Shown piece by piece: positions 42,815-57,100 of a stretch of 64,000 nucleotides of DNA. The position numbers and the translations under genes are program-made. Positions within the stretch are counted from its first letter, which is position 1. Each line of letters opens with the position of its first letter. The stretch is from Siniperca chuatsi (lineage: Eukaryota > Chordata > Actinopteri > Centrarchiformes > Sinipercidae). Location: the NCBI RefSeq assembly GCF_020085105.1, contig NC_058046.1, forward strand, positions 15,049,175 through 15,113,174, in the 5' to 3' direction. The notes beneath the pieces were generated by a model. The model did no database searches, was not told the origin of the DNA, and saw only the letters and a list, made by a program, of their open reading frames with translations.

Positions 42815-45800
42815 CAGAGCACAGTTGATGATCACTCACTCAATATTTGGTGTTTATTGCACTGTTGCATTGGCGCACTATTGTGAAATGAAAATGTATT
42901 GGAAAGTAGATGTGTGCAATTACAGCCACCTTTTTCAACCAGATATATATTATTCTCGTTTTTTTGACTAATTAGCAAAAGAGGGAATTGTTTGCGGGAT
43001 GTTCGTGTGTTACAGACTCAATGATGTGTGGTTGTAATGGCAAGTACTGTCCAGCAGAAGTCAGACTAGTATAATATATTCATGTTATAGGAAAATGTGG
43101 CATGAATACATAGTAGCTTGGTGTTTAAACCTGTACAGAATCACTGCCATACAGAGAAACACTCCACTTCTAATTGTGTGTCTGCTGTACACTTGTGTCT
43201 CTTGGCATGCTAAGAATGTTAGTGTAAGCCAGACTTCAGTCCTGCTTTAGTCCCTCTGGTGCTTTCCACACAGTTAATTCAGAGAATCGTTCCAGTATAT
43301 GCATGCATTCGAGCCCTCTGTTTTCCCTTAGGTGTTCCAACGTCAACCATCCAATATAGGATCGCATCCATCATAATGTTTTTCAGATCACATCAGATGG
43401 GTGCATATTTCAGGGGGATGGTACAACTACAGACAGTATGACACATTGGACTAGATTCTTACACAAAGTCACTTAAACATTAGGATCATTGAAAGACATT
43501 TTGTCTTAACATCCTTTACACGATAAGCTTAAACTTGCAAGCCTTAAATGCAGACAAAAGGGCCTTTACAGGTCAGAGGTGAGGTTGAATGTTTTAATGC
43601 CATTGGAATAGATACACTAATGTTTTATAATTTTATATGGTATGCTTGTGTGGAATGAGAGCTTGAGGTCCATTACTGTCTTGATATCTTTGGGTCTGCG
43701 CACCCGTTGTCCTGAAAACAGATCCTGGAATGTTTGAGGTTTAATAATGTAAGAACAGCAGAGGAAGTAGAGCAATGGTTGTGCATACTGTATGCAAGTG
43801 TATATTTAGAATATAGAAAACCACATGTAATTACAGTGGGAACAGCCATGATCATTCTGCTGAGCCTGTAGTGCTTTCATTCCATGAAAAGGAAGCCAAA
43901 CAGATTTCCCATATTTCCTATACTGGTGAGTTGCTGCCTGCTTGCACCCACTCATCTGGTTCTAAACTGGTGGGCAATTGATCATACTATATGTGTGTGT
44001 ATGTGTGAGGGAAAGAGAGAGAAATAGAATAGGATTTTGTGGTAAGATGTAACAGCATGATTGTCTCCAGCTTTTAATACCATGTGATCTTCCTCCAGCT
44101 GCTCCATGGCCATTGCTTTCTGAGTGAAAAGCGGCCCCTTTGTTTGTGTACTGACTGCGGTCGGCATTTTATAGCCCACTGTCACTGTGCCAGTGTTGAC
44201 TGCTGTTTTTGATTCTCAGTGTAGCAGTCACTTTTGTTTTTGCCTTTGTTTGTGTGCATTTGTGTGGGCAAAAGAGAGAAAAGAGGGGTGGTAACAGGAG
44301 AAAATGTAGTTTGTGGGATTTACAAATAAAATATGTTCTATAAACGAGGGGTGATAAACCAGACCTATCTTTTCCCCACAGATGGGTTTAAAATCTGCCA
44401 TGGCAAAGCCTGCACATAAGCCCACTGCTTGCCTGACTCTGCAGCAAACTGAGCTGCCCAAAGGGCTTGATGGAGCCCAGTGAGGAGTTAAAAGGGGGTC
44501 AGACCTAGCTTGGGAAAGCACTGCTCCCCTCTGTGACTGTCGACCCCCTACTGACCAGAGCGGCATGAAGCGTGTAAACATAATCTGCATTTCACATAGT
44601 CCCTTCTAGGAAACAGACAGACATCCAAGTGAGATCTCATTGCTGCATGAGTTACAGCGCCTTCAGCTATTTACTCAAGCTCCCAACATCAACAAACATC
44701 CTGCTTTTAAATAAGAGACTTGGGGGGAGATTAGAGAAACAGGGGCTGCATAAACCCCTTTCCCTTTCTCCATAAAGACCAAGCACCAAACACTCCTTGC
44801 AGAAATACAGTCATCATTACATTCATTAATATTGTGGTGCAAACACCAATAACCCCAGTGGAGGAGAGTATGTGGTTTTTGCGAAAGGAAAATACACATT
44901 TGGACTATTGAGCATAATTGGTAAAAGTTTGATCTGTGGTAAATCACTGGATTAAAGTGTATGCAAGACTTTGTTTTACAGTAAGCATAGTTCACTAAAC
45001 AGTATTCTGGTTCAAACAGCATGGGAAATGCAACACTTTATATTTTTTTCTGTTCCAAAGAACATAAACAAGTGACAAACAAACAGACACTAAATTTAGA
45101 TTGTATTATTGGCAGACAGACAACAGATTGCAGTATCAAGGCTGTTTATGATTCAGACACAAATTAGCATAACATGCTCACCATCACAACATGATACCAT
45201 TAATTGCCTACCCAATGTTAATTAAAGCAGTTATGTTGTAAATAGTAGGAAAATCACAGTGAACAATGGCTCGCAATTACACAAACCCTGATGTAGACTT
45301 TATCTTAGTGTATTGATTTCCTGCCTTAAATCACTAAAGGCTTTTTAACTCATTTATGGCTTTTGGGTACCTTCTGATTCTCCTCTCTTTTAATGGCTCA
45401 CACTTTATTTGGATATTTTCAGGTGATACAGTGTCTGAATGTAATATCAACACTGAACTGCCCAAGGTATCACCGAAAAGTGGAAGAAAGGAAAGAGACA
45501 TTGGAGCATTTCAGGCAAGATGTACAAGGCTACATGTGAGCATATGGTATGTTGCTTACTTGAAACTTATAGAATGAACAGCCAAACATACACCTACCAT
45601 AAGACAAAGATGGACAGTTTATAACACTAAGGTTCCCGAGTTGGATGTGAATCCCAGTATGTGGATAAAATGTGCCTTCTTATGGGACTGGACTAAGCAG
45701 CGTCACCTTGTGTCACAAGGCTGGGACTTCCCAGCAGACCTCTGTCAGTCTCTGTGGATGTGACCTCTGCCTCAGTGAGACTGATCCTCAATGACCTTCT

Positions 45801-46600
45801 GACCTTTCAGAATTCCAATCACAGCAGGACAAGTAAAGTCCTGGTGCCGCCACAGACTGTGATTCACATTCCGGCTGGATCTTCATGCTCTATTGCATAT
45901 CCTTGTAAATAAAATGCTACACCATGAAGGCAAAGCCCATACTCCCAGCTTTACAGCCCCCTAAGTAGGTTGCATTATTGGTGTTAAGGAAATGGGAATT
46001 CTCAGAGGCCAAAGAGTAGCAAAAAAGCATCACCTGAAACATACTGTACACTTAAAAAGCTCCTGGTCCTTTAACAGGTCAAGGGAATTGTTTTATCTGG
46101 TATCCTCTTTATGTTACAGGCTATAGAAGCCATGTGCTATTAACCTCATCAACCGCAACCAAGATCGCAAGCTTTCCAACCATATCAAACATGTCAGGTT
46201 GAACTCCATAGAAATCTTTTGTGGTTCAGCCCTAAAAATGGCATCTGGTTGAATATGTCGCCCAAGGTAATACATTTGTAAAGTATCTTTCACTTTCATG
46301 CATAGATTTTAGCTTATTTAAACCACAACAGACAAATCAAAAATGTGATGATAAATTAAGCACAGTGAATATTATAGGGGGTAATGCTCTCACTTTGAAA
46401 CTACTTAAAGGGAATTTTAATGATAACTTTGGAGTGCCAGGGGTTACATGTATATTGAAATATGAACCTGGAACCACAATTTAAAGAAGAAATATATTCA
46501 TATAAAAGTAGCCTAATTTCGGCAAATGTCTTCTACATGTAGGCTATTTGGACAGATTTATTATATTTTGTTATATGCCAGAATGAATTAATTAGGCCTA
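42815..46600. other. Intergenic DNA, one candidate exon only
   Basis: AT-rich sequence with open frames up to 121 codons and no recognised motif. The only item with splice-like borders is 45423-45535, listed separately. A minus-strand frame at 44228-44590 has no recognisable domain. Confidence 0.5.
45423..45535 (+). other. Candidate isolated exon, unrecognised
   Basis: The segment follows a pyrimidine-rich acceptor (ggatattttcag) and precedes GTGAGC. Two of its three frames are open throughout; one gives a charged helical stretch (YHRKVEERKETLEHFRQDVQ). No neighbour exons were found, so it may be chance or part of a non-coding transcript. Confidence 0.2.
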
Positions 46601-46619
46601 CAGATGTTGGTAAAAGAAT

Positions 46620-47222
46620 TGGTGTCGTGCGCACGTGGTGTCTATGCTTCATCCATGCCTGCTGAATGACTTGCATGAACAGGCCTATAACAGGCATCTG
46701 AGGTTTTGCAATTGTAAATCTCAGACGAGTACACGACATTCACCGCCGGTAGAGGTCTCCGGATACAGGACAGGGCAAAGTTAGGTCTCAGCTGCACCAC
46801 ATGGGGTGTCACCGTGTCACTGTTAGACGCACAAGGGGCAGCGTCTGGAAAAGTGCAAATCTGTTTGGTTTTTCCCTGCGAGTGGACTTGCTTCGGTGTC
46901 GGCTCCCACATCAGAAGAAACGCCAGTGTTTGATTCGGGGTTTGCTTAAATCTCTTGGGACTTTTCTCCGGTGGGGCCGCTTTGTGCCGCCTGGATCTGC
47001 GCTGGGCTGTTTGGCAGCTTTCGAAGCGATTCCTCTCTTTGCGCTCACTTAAAGTTCAGCTAAAACCGTCTGCACAGGACTGTCTGTGAAGTTGCCAGAA
47101 AGCAGAGGCGATGTTTTGCCGAAATCAAACAGCGAGAGCAACCGTTGCCCGCGGCTCTGCCCTTGAAATGGAGATACGGCGAGGGAAGTTCAGAAAGAGT
47201 GTTTTCCTGGACACATCACAGG
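46620..47222 (+). promoter_or_regulatory. CpG-containing candidate promoter and first exon
   Basis: This stretch is GC-richer than its surroundings and has many CpG sites (gtcgtgcgcacgtgg, caccgccggtagagg, cagcgagagcaaccgttgcccgcggctctg, gagatacggcgagggaag), unlike the CpG-poor flanks. An ATG at 47111 reads 37 codons, with MEIRRGKFRKSVFLDTSQ at the end, up to a CAG/GTAGAC donor-like site at 47221-47222. It could be the start of a gene with large introns running out of the window to the right. The product is not recognised. Confidence 0.3.
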
Positions 47223-47261
47223 TAGACTCTGATTGTCCGCCAGTTATCGCCACCGTCTCAT

Positions 47262-47284
47262 CACACACACACACACACACACAC
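47262..47284. repeat. (CA)n microsatellite
   Basis: A perfect ca run of about 23 bases directly after the candidate first exon. Confidence 0.9.
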
Positions 47285-47339
47285 GCTATCGGGGATTCTC
47301 TGGTTACAACTTTGACTGATCTCTCTCCCTCTACAAACT

Positions 47340-50300
47340 AACTTATTTGGCACACTTTTAATCTTGCTCTTAAGACATTTGCGTTTGTACCCTGCTTTGC
47401 TTTGTCCGATATTTTAATTAATGCACAGGGGAATTGTGTTGCTGCGTTCAAGTCCTCAAATTAACGCTCATAATTGCAGCATTTCCAAACTACTTTGCAT
47501 TTTGCTCGACTCTAAACAAAAAACAATAATATTCCTAAGAGAGACTTAAGAGTGTGTCTGTGGAACTCAGTAGTGGGTGCGTAGTAACTTAAATGTGCTT
47601 TATGTTGTGTTCCATCTCCCATGATATTGTTTTAATATCCTACATGGTTTAATATTGTATAGTTTTGTTGTGATGCTTCAGATGGTTATTGCATGACATT
47701 GTTTTTCATAATGGCTCATTTTAAATTTTTATAAAAATCCTATTATACTTTTGTAAGTTTGTTCTTTCTGCTTCCCTTCACCATGTTCAGCTGTCCTCAA
47801 ACACTTTCTTATAATCATTCTTAGAATAACATTGCAAAATGTCAACACTTCTCTTCTGCAAAGCACATGAATTTCAACCTCTTGGCTCTCTTGTATGTCT
47901 TTAAACTGCTTTAGTTTTGACTGTAGCATAAGGACAGTCACCTGCAAGGGAATAGTCTAAAAAGGATCCTTACAAAAGTTGAGAACTAGGTCAGAGCTGT
48001 AGCCCATGTATCCCTGTCAGCTGTTTATCACTGGATTAGAACTGGTACCCTTCATGCATGTTTTCCTCTTCCTCTCTGCAAAGCTCCCATTTTAACATCT
48101 GCTTCATATTAGCCACCGTTTGTCAGCAGATATTACAGGCTCAGAAGTGACTTCCAATCTAACGTCTAATTATTTTTACTTATGGGCCATTTTAATACTG
48201 TTTTGATGGTACGTCCTCCCTCTGTCTATCTCCCTTCTCTTCCTTTCTTTCTCGTTCTCTCTCACAAACACACACACTTGCCTGTGAGCCCTGGGCAGTT
48301 TGTATATTACTTTGGTTTCACTTTAGAGTGCTGGTATTTGGTTATTCAGGCAGAAACATGGTCCCGGTTTAGGGGTGTTTGTGTCTGTTAAATTAAAACT
48401 AAACACACATTTTAGATGTACACAGTTTTGGAAGTTCAGAGAATTGTTTTGGTAATACTAGACAGACGTTAAGAAAAAGAGGGATGCTTGTGTGGAAGAG
48501 AGTATGGAGGGGGGGACTCAATTGTAAGAGGATACTTAAGGAATGTTAATGGTGCAATGTAGCAAATGGAAAAGATAGGGTATTGATTCTGTCTCTCTTC
48601 TTCCTTCTCTGAATCTCTCTTGCTTTTCCACCCTGTCCATGTGTGTGTGCAGGCATACACAATGTCAGCTCAAGTCTATTAGTTGTTTATAATTCATGTC
48701 ACAGGAAAACATCACTACACCCCGGGGAGCCAGGCACACTCCATCGCATTGATGTGCAGTCAGAATTATCCTTATCTGGTGTTCATATCTGACACATGAG
48801 CTGGTAAAGGCCAATAACACGCAACACCTCCTGGAGGTGCAGTAGTAGTGATGTGGTTAAGTATGTACAGTGTCTCAGGCAGGAGTGAATGATCTCATGT
48901 GTTTTGGGGGTTTTTTTTCAGATGGTGTGAGCTGATTATTGTCTACAGATTGTACAAACAATGTAAGCAATTTTCCTCAGAGCCATTGTGATAAGAGAGA
49001 TGAGCAGTGACACATGGTCTTTTTTAGGCAGTGCAGGCATTCATTACTTATCTAACACAATTGTTACAAACTGCAAGTGTTTTTGCCCTCCACACCACAA
49101 GGAGACACCAACTGGTGGTTCAGTATCTGTGAGTGCCTCCCACATTATAAATAGAAGGCTGGACTGGACTTCCTGTCCTTTGTCTCCAAACATTTCACCT
49201 TGGCTGAAGAGTATGTAGATGTTTGCCGTGTGTTTTTTGATGAACCTTCAATGTAAGTAGTATTCTTTTTATATCAATTGACATGAAGGCTAAGGGTTAG
49301 AACAGTTAAATATTATGATTTATATGTCAGTATAATCTTTATTTTGAAATATTTGATACTTTAATGTGTAAATGTTTCACATGATTTGAAGACTGGATTT
49401 GTGAACTTGTTGCCCTTGTTGCAAATATCATAATTTTTATTTTCTTTATTTAGAACAATGACAATCATCATACCAACAAGAAAAGACTGAAATCATTGTC
49501 TGGATAAATAAAATGGACAATTAATGGCAATCCTTGTTTCCTGGTGGTTTGTGGCTCCAGTTAGAAGTTTATATCCAGTAATTAATTTTACTTTATTTGG
49601 CTATTGGAGTTGGATGAGGGTTAGATGAGGCAGGAGCAGAAGTGTAAAGAGGACTGTCCTTTACATATATTTGGGAGAAAAAATGAAATGAAAAGGGGAT
49701 AAAAAGGGACTTACCAGGCATATGCCAAACAATCACATTCATCTTTAAATCAAGCTTCACGGCTATCCCACCCGTAACTCATTACCTTCCCCTGTTTAGT
49801 CTGTTAGGTATTTATCAGGGTAAAGACTTCCTTTCTTTTAACAACAACAGCAACAACAATAATCATGGCTTCCTTAACTATGTAATCTTCTCTCCACCGG
49901 TTCTCATACAAAATTAATTTGTCTCTCTGCCTTTGTTGCCGATGCAAATGATCCTCTTTCAGAGACTGGGACTCTCATCCGGCTCTGTTTTAGGGCTCTC
50001 TCAATGCCACTGTGGAACCAGTCTGTGGCATTTCAATGAAGCAGTCTACCTCAGTGTGAAAGCAGCCCCTTCTCACTGTGCCAAGGGATATCACGTTTGT
50101 GCCAACATCTGAGCCTCTTATGCAAATATGTGTACCGGTATGTAAAGGTGGTTTGAATGGAATTTCTGTTGGTCAGTGACATGTTATCGGAGAATGAAAT
50201 GCACAATGCTCAAGCAGCTGATAGAGACTCATTTGTTAAACTGAACCCAAAGTGAGCAGTGCCAACTTTGCTTTGCATACTTATTTGTATGTATGTCTGC

Positions 50301-50455
50301 AAAGAAAATGTGTATTTGGTAGAGAAAAGATGCTGGTTAGGACTCTCCCTAAATACCCCAGTTATCAAACCTAAAGTCTTGCATTAGTCCATATTAAAAC
50401 AAGTGAACTATGTATATTTGATTAGCTTAAGAATTTAGCATTTAATGCATGTGTT
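47340..50455. other. Non-coding DNA, no gene supported
   Basis: AT-rich sequence with a ctttctttctcgttctctctc patch at 48240-48265. Open frames are at most about 76 codons and carry no motif. Confidence 0.55.
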
Positions 50456-50460
50456 TGGCA

Positions 50461-51125
50461 GAAATGGACTTCAATAACAATGTGATGGGGGGGGGGAGAG
50501 ATCCTCTAAGTCATTAAAATGAGAAACGTTCTCGAAATAATGACTTAGTATCTCAAAATAATGGAAAACTCTCAATATTTCAAGGATAACACATGAGATG
50601 CTACTTTTGCTAAATAGTTTAATTTTATTACCTTTATTTAAACTCGAAAAATCATTGAGGGATGGCCCTAATTTACAATGTCGAGTTGGAAAACATGCTA
50701 TGACGCCTGGTAACCAGACGTTTCCTTCATAAAAAAGCAGAATAGCAAATTATAACCAGTCTGTATGGTGTTTCAGGCGATTTATTGAAGGTAAGCACAG
50801 TGAATGGCTGTGTGTAACGGCACTGCGCTCTGGTGCAGCACTCATCAGGGGCTGCAAATTTATCAACATATCAGTCCTGCTTCCCTCAGATGCTGCAGGG
50901 ATTTCATGAAGTGAAGGAGAAGCTTTTCATAAAATATAAAGCAGCTGTGGACAGCAGAAACTAAGAATCACCCACATTCATTCATAGATCAATGCAGACT
51001 GATTAACTGACTTTCCTGCTTTAGTCATTTAGACTTTAGTCATTATTTTGAGATTCTCATAATGACTTCTAATAATGGTTCATTTTTTTTGTCATCACAT
51101 TGGTGGGAATGGGCTTCCATAGTGT
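50461..51125. mobile_element. TIR DNA transposon (MITE-like), about 660 bp
   Basis: The left end (aaatggacttcaataacaatgtgatg then a G10 run, then aagtcattaaaatgagaaacg and gaaataatgacttagtatctcaaaataatgg) is mirrored at the right end (tagtcattattttgagattctcataatgactt, then tttttgtcatcacattggtgggaatgggcttccat). Near-palindromic ends around an unrelated core with no transposase suggest a non-autonomous cut-and-paste element. I recall this end sequence from other percomorph genomes. The exact borders and target duplication are not resolved. Confidence 0.6.
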
Positions 51126-51129
51126 GGTG

Positions 51130-54100
51130 TTAAAGGGACTCTTGTAGTATCCTTTGAATGGAGTAAAATGGTTAAAAATAAATAAATGCAGTTACTAGGA
51201 TTGTGTGTGTTAACATGGCTAGAGGCAAATTAAACCAAAAGCATGATTTTGTAAAAACTAAATGACTGCTATTATTAATCTAGAGAGTGAAGAATCAGAC
51301 TTTGGGGATTTCTGTGCACATGTGCCTCATTATGGCAGACAGTTATGTAAATAAAAGATTAAAATGTTTAAAATATCACCAGGCCTCTAGTTTGATTTTC
51401 AGACTTAATATACCCATGGCAAGTTATTGTTTCTGAGTATAATTCAGATGTCGCAGCATTATCAAGACAAGTCCTGACAGTCTGTCTCGCTGTGTTCTGA
51501 CTCCACATCCTCTGAGGTCTGGTGGTGCAGAATCATTCTGCTGTGTGCGTATCACAAATTGACATGGTAATATGGTCAGAGAGTGAGAAACTGAGCAAAC
51601 AATGACATGCTCATACAGCATTCGTCCAGAAATCCATTCTCCAGCTGTCCTGTCGATCCTCTGCCTGCTGCTCTCAGTGGGAGCAGAGAAGACATCTGCT
51701 TTCTACATCCCTCCTCTTCGATCCACAAGGCCACCAGTGTGTCTCTGCACTCTGATCTGTCTCAGTTCTCGTCGGCTCTTCTGTTTCAGCTGAAGCCACC
51801 CAGGCATGCATTTGGAGCCTGGGCTAGTGCAGTTATTATTATGGAGGTGGGGATGGAATGTCCTTGATTTCAATGTGCCTACTCCACGTTATGTTTAACT
51901 CAAGGATGGTCCCTACTAGTACACAACACTGTGGCTACAACCAGCTATGCATGGTCAGGAAGCGGTTAGATGTGTGTGTCATGACACACCCATCCACCCA
52001 CACTCTCTTCCAGCCTGCAGGAGTGTATGGCAAGGTCTGGGAGTCTGCCATTTGTGTTGAGTAAAACCTTTAACAGCTGTGGTTTGGTTGGTTTTGGTGC
52101 TCTGCCCTTCTACACCCTATAGTTCCAGATATTCTCACCAGTAAGTATCCTTACTTACTATGGGTGCTCCCTTTGCTCAGCACATATACAAAAGGAATGC
52201 ATTGGTCACACCAGTAGTGTATTAACTCCAATCTTGAAATTTGGGTAATGTGATGCAGTGTTTTTCTTATGCAAAGTCATATGTTTGCAAAAGAAGCTCC
52301 TATCAGAACTTAATTTAGCTAGAGAAATGTTTCTTTTTTTATTTTCTCCACATTCCTGATCTTTCAGGTATGAGGAATATTTTGCTTTTATCAGTGGAAA
52401 CTGATCCATATTATTTCTCCCAAGTCATTGGACATATTGTCTAACTTATATGTTTTCTCCAGATGCTTGGATGTATGGTTTATAGTTCGGCAGCCTCTCA
52501 GCGTGGCTTCTGCTAGTGTTTAATGTGGCCTGGCAGAAAACTGATGAACTAAGCCTGTTTATGTAAGCATGTGTTTGCCTCCCCACATACAGAGGGAGAG
52601 AGGTCGTACAGATGTTGCCAGGAAGACACATTGCCAGCAAGAGGAAGCACCTCAGACCATGAACCCATTGAGAAAAGAGTCTCTTTCAAGGAATGCCAAA
52701 ACTTCCCCCGAGTCTCCCTCTGAAGGCAGTTCTGTGTACCCAGAGAACAATGGGCCATCACTTTTCTATATACCAAAACCAAGCCCTGTGCTGGGGCATG
52801 TAATGCCAGGCAAAGGGGCTCAGAGGCCTGGAGGTTCTTAAGAGTGGATGTATTCTACCACATTTCTTGAACAACTAAATTTGTCAATGTGTCAAATTTG
52901 GCCTCCATTTTTTAGCCCAATCGTCCAAATTAGTGTGGGGCTACCCAGTAGGGCTTAAATCTGTATGAACTCTAAAGTGTGTGAGTGTGTGTGCGCTCAG
53001 GGCCTTCTGGCATGTTGAACGCTGCAGGGGTGCAGGAGAGATGCCAGGCCAAAGTTTACCCCTTCTAAGACCCTTCTTCTCAATCAAAGCTCGAACGCTG
53101 GAGCTTTCTGCTTGGAGGCTTTCTTGGTATGTTGAGGGATATTTTAACAAGCAAATGTTTAACTTTTTATTTTATTACCAAGGCTTTGTGTATACGTCAT
53201 TGTGGAGCACTGTTCCTACTCAGCCTCTCAGTGCTAGCACAAATGAAAAATTGTTTAATCTCAGTTTCTTCAAGCTGTGAGTAAAATTCAACCATGTCCT
53301 ACTATTGTTCCCATGGTAATGCCTGGACTGTTTGCCTAATAAGTTTGGTGAAAGAGAGAACAAAGCTTTATTGTTCAAATAAAGTATTTAATAAAGATTC
53401 TTACTTCTTTCACTATTGAGCTCACATACTCACATTCTGTATCTTTTTATGTAATAAGGCAAGGTTATGTTGTAGTTTATTATTTAACACAATAGACCTA
53501 TTGTTTGTAGGGAAATTTCCTACATCAAATGTAATTCACATAATGTCCTTTCTGATATGCAGTGATAATCTCTTTCGGCCTCTAATTTGTTCATTTTCAC
53601 CGTGAGCTATCTGAACAGCTGACGATCATCATATGCTGCAGATTTGTTCACTTGTTGGGCCTCAAAAGCCTTGAAGGTCTTTGTTCTTTCCTATTTCATG
53701 TGACCAACACACACACACAACATTAGTCTCATAGTTAGCGGATGTCCTCCTGCACTTCACTTCACTGTTCTCCTCCACAGACCCAAGGACAGCACTTTCC
53801 TTCACAGCCTTATCTTATCTAAGTCTCACTGACTGGACATGCTGGACAAACCATTTAATGCTTGGCTTGGAAAGAGGGTATCAGGAAGGTTAAAATCTGA
53901 TGTTAATTTGAATTGTATTTCAGGATTTTTTGACAGTTTTCATTTTAAGCAGTGGATATTATGTATTTACTGTCTTCTTTCCCTTATTCGCTGCTTCGTT
54001 ACGGTGTTCTGACGCCATGCAGTTATCTATTTACAGGTCCTCATTGCTGTAAATGGACACAGAGTTGACTGCCTAAGTGTGGAGGCCATACATGTTTGTA

Positions 54101-57100
54101 GGCGTAAGTGTTTGGGCCTTGGAATGTGGTTTGTGGCCTGAGGCAACTGGTGTCAGGGTGCAGTTTAACAGCCGAGGGTCTGTTGCTGATCTTGCAAGTG
54201 AACCCCACCCAACCACAGATATGGTACATTTTCTTGTACATTATAGGACTTCACTCTGAACAAGGTGTTAATAGAAAGAGCAAAGATAGATAACAGATGT
54301 GTATGTACACACACATAGGAAGTGAGTCACACCTACTGTCAGTATCTAGTTCAGAGATGTCTGCATCTGCATGTATGCCTGCACATTTACAACCCTTCTT
54401 ACCATTCTGTGTTATGAATGAAAGCTGCTGTTTTGAAATCTTCATTAGTCATTCATGATAACTGCAGTTCGTCAGCCTCTGTTTCACACACACACACACA
54501 CCTTCAGATAGTGACTAAGCAGCAGTGTCTCCTTGAGCAAGGTCCATTGCATATTGTCAGACATAAACAGGCTTTGTTCACACAGTGTACGCTGTCCTGA
54601 GCGATGCTGTCACTGGCAGTGACTCGGTTAACAGACAGATGGAGCGATAGATGGAGGTGGTGTAATTCAATGGATGCTTTCCCACTTCCCCCAGATGGAA
54701 AACTTCCTCCATGTATCATCAAATCCGTCTCGTTCAGTTGCTACCTTGGTTAATGAAGTGGATAATGCTTTTGAATCAGAGTAACCAGAACTGTTGCAAG
54801 TCCCTTCTTAATGTGTAATACTGGAGAAAATATTACAATGGGAGGATTTGGGTTCAGTTGTAAAACTATCACAGACAATATGAATGGCACTGAGCCTGAG
54901 TAGAAGAGGTATAAAAGAAACTAGATTAGATGTAAGACAGTAAAATGATGTGTTGTTTCTTCCAGATTAAAGATAATGACATTAAAGAAACATACTGCAG
55001 GTAAACCATCAGCTCTATACCTTCTTCCTGCCTCTGTGAACTTTCATGTCGTTCCACTGTTTCATTCTCCCCAATCTATCAACCTCAACACCTCCCTTCC
55101 CCAGGAGAGCCATATTATGTGGGCCACACCACTTCTTTGAGGACAAGGTCCCCTGATATAGCAGGAAAATTGGTCTTTTTTTTTGTCATGTGCTGTAGGG
55201 CTAACCCACTTTCCTGATCCAGATTACATAGAGGAAGCGCTCCTTTGTCTTTACTTCTTGACAGCCATAGAAGATTACTGTTTGTTTTATGCCCCCCTTT
55301 ATCTCTCAATCTATTTTCACTGTTCATCTTTGTATACACACCCCACCAGAGACCTTAACCATCGAGCCCGGCGCTAACAGACTGTAAAACAGAACTTGAC
55401 TGCCTCATGCCAAAGGTATCTTCTTCCTGTGAACATAAGACCCCCACTGCATACTCCTCTGTTAAACATTGACAAAAAGACACACACACAAACACACACT
55501 GATTTCAATGTGTGGTTTCATTTACAGTCCAGGAGACTTGTTGTCAGCCCCCTTTGACTTATCACACAGGGTTTTGAAACATGAGAGGCTTTGTCTCTAT
55601 ATAGAAAAATGCTTTTCTCTGACAAACACGCTATGCTGGACCATTTGAGAAATAGCTGCAAATGCTGTGTAACTGTGTATTTTTCTGTTTTTGTCCTTGT
55701 AAATCTTACTGGAATTATCAAAATATAGGAAAATATAGGCTGGTTTGTTTCTCTCCCACCCCGTTATAACATTGGTTACAAAAGGAACACACAAAGCAGA
55801 TATGCATGGTCAGGTCAACAGTGAACTACAGTTGAAAATATTGTTAACACTTAAGGTAACATAAAAAGTCACCTTGCACTCTGTTTGAATCCATTACACC
55901 ACAACTTTAGCCTGTAACTTCAGTCAAGTCAATAACCTTCAGTTGCATACAGCCAATAAGGCTGAAGAATACGGGGCATGTCTTTGTCAGCCCACTGTGC
56001 TACATGTTTTCTGCTGTTCTTTCTATTGCAGTCACTTCTCATTTTTTTCTGGACAAAGAGGCCTTTTATCCCTTGTTCCTATACATCACATACCTAACTG
56101 AGTTTATTGTGAAATAGATGGAATCCGGGCCTCTCTTTCATACAGAGGAATGCTCTGCAAAAGGAATCAATACTGTGTGTGTGTGGTGGGTAGTTGTGCT
56201 GTGCATGCCTGTTCCTGTGCTGATTTGGACTATTGTTTTCCTTTTATGCAATCTCACTGAGTTATAAAGTGATGGGTTCAAACTACGTCACCTACATACC
56301 CACTGTGAACTGTGTGTAATAACCAGGAACTGTAGGTGTTTAGTTGATGGATGTAGGTACTGTATTGCAGTTCTTTCCTCGTACTGTAAAAAAAAAGGAC
56401 TCTTTGTACCAAATAATTTAGTGCAGCATTGAGTCTTAATTCAAAACTGTATCTTAGATGAAAGATGATTTTTGCAGTGCAGCCTGGCCAGGAGATCACT
56501 GGATGTGTTTGTGGAGAGAAGAGGGCAAAGGGGCACAACCACCAATGATGTTGCTCTCTGTTTTGATGATGCCGAGCAGGTGTTTGACTTTATGGGAGCA
56601 GATGGGTCTATTATGCATGTCTGCCTTCCCTGCATGCTGTATAGTGTACTAGTTCCTACCAGCATGCCTGTGTTTTAATGTGTTTGTTTACTGGGCCCAG
56701 TGGCAGACGGTGTGGTGTCAGATCTTGTTGTATCGTTGTCATTCCTGCTGTCTCAGCAATTACTTTTTAACCTGTCTTGTCGCTAGTTTTCTGTTATTGC
56801 CTACCTCAAGAAAAAGAAAGAGATCAGCTTGTCCAAATGTTCACTCAGGTGGATTTAGATGTCAGATTTAGAATGCTGTAGGTAGGAATGATACTCTAGA
56901 TTCCTCTACAAGCATACCATGAAATATAAAGGGTAGACAAATAAATTATGAAATATAATTATGAAAAAGGACTTAAATGTTAAAGTAACAATCATATTAC
57001 CAAAAACATTCATAATAGATGGATCAGGTTGAATGTCTCAAAAATTATCACTATATGCTGCATATTTCACTGTTAGTATATAACCAAATTTGTAGCGGTG

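Noticed and set aside
52569..52841. 90-codon plus-strand frame with a Pro/Ser-rich tail
   Set aside because: Composition is plausible, but there is no recognised domain, no clear partner exon and no nearby poly(A) signal, so it is not reported as a gene.
56441..56678. Overlapping open frames on both strands near 56450-56670
   Set aside because: Three frames are open together without any recognisable motif, which argues for chance rather than coding.
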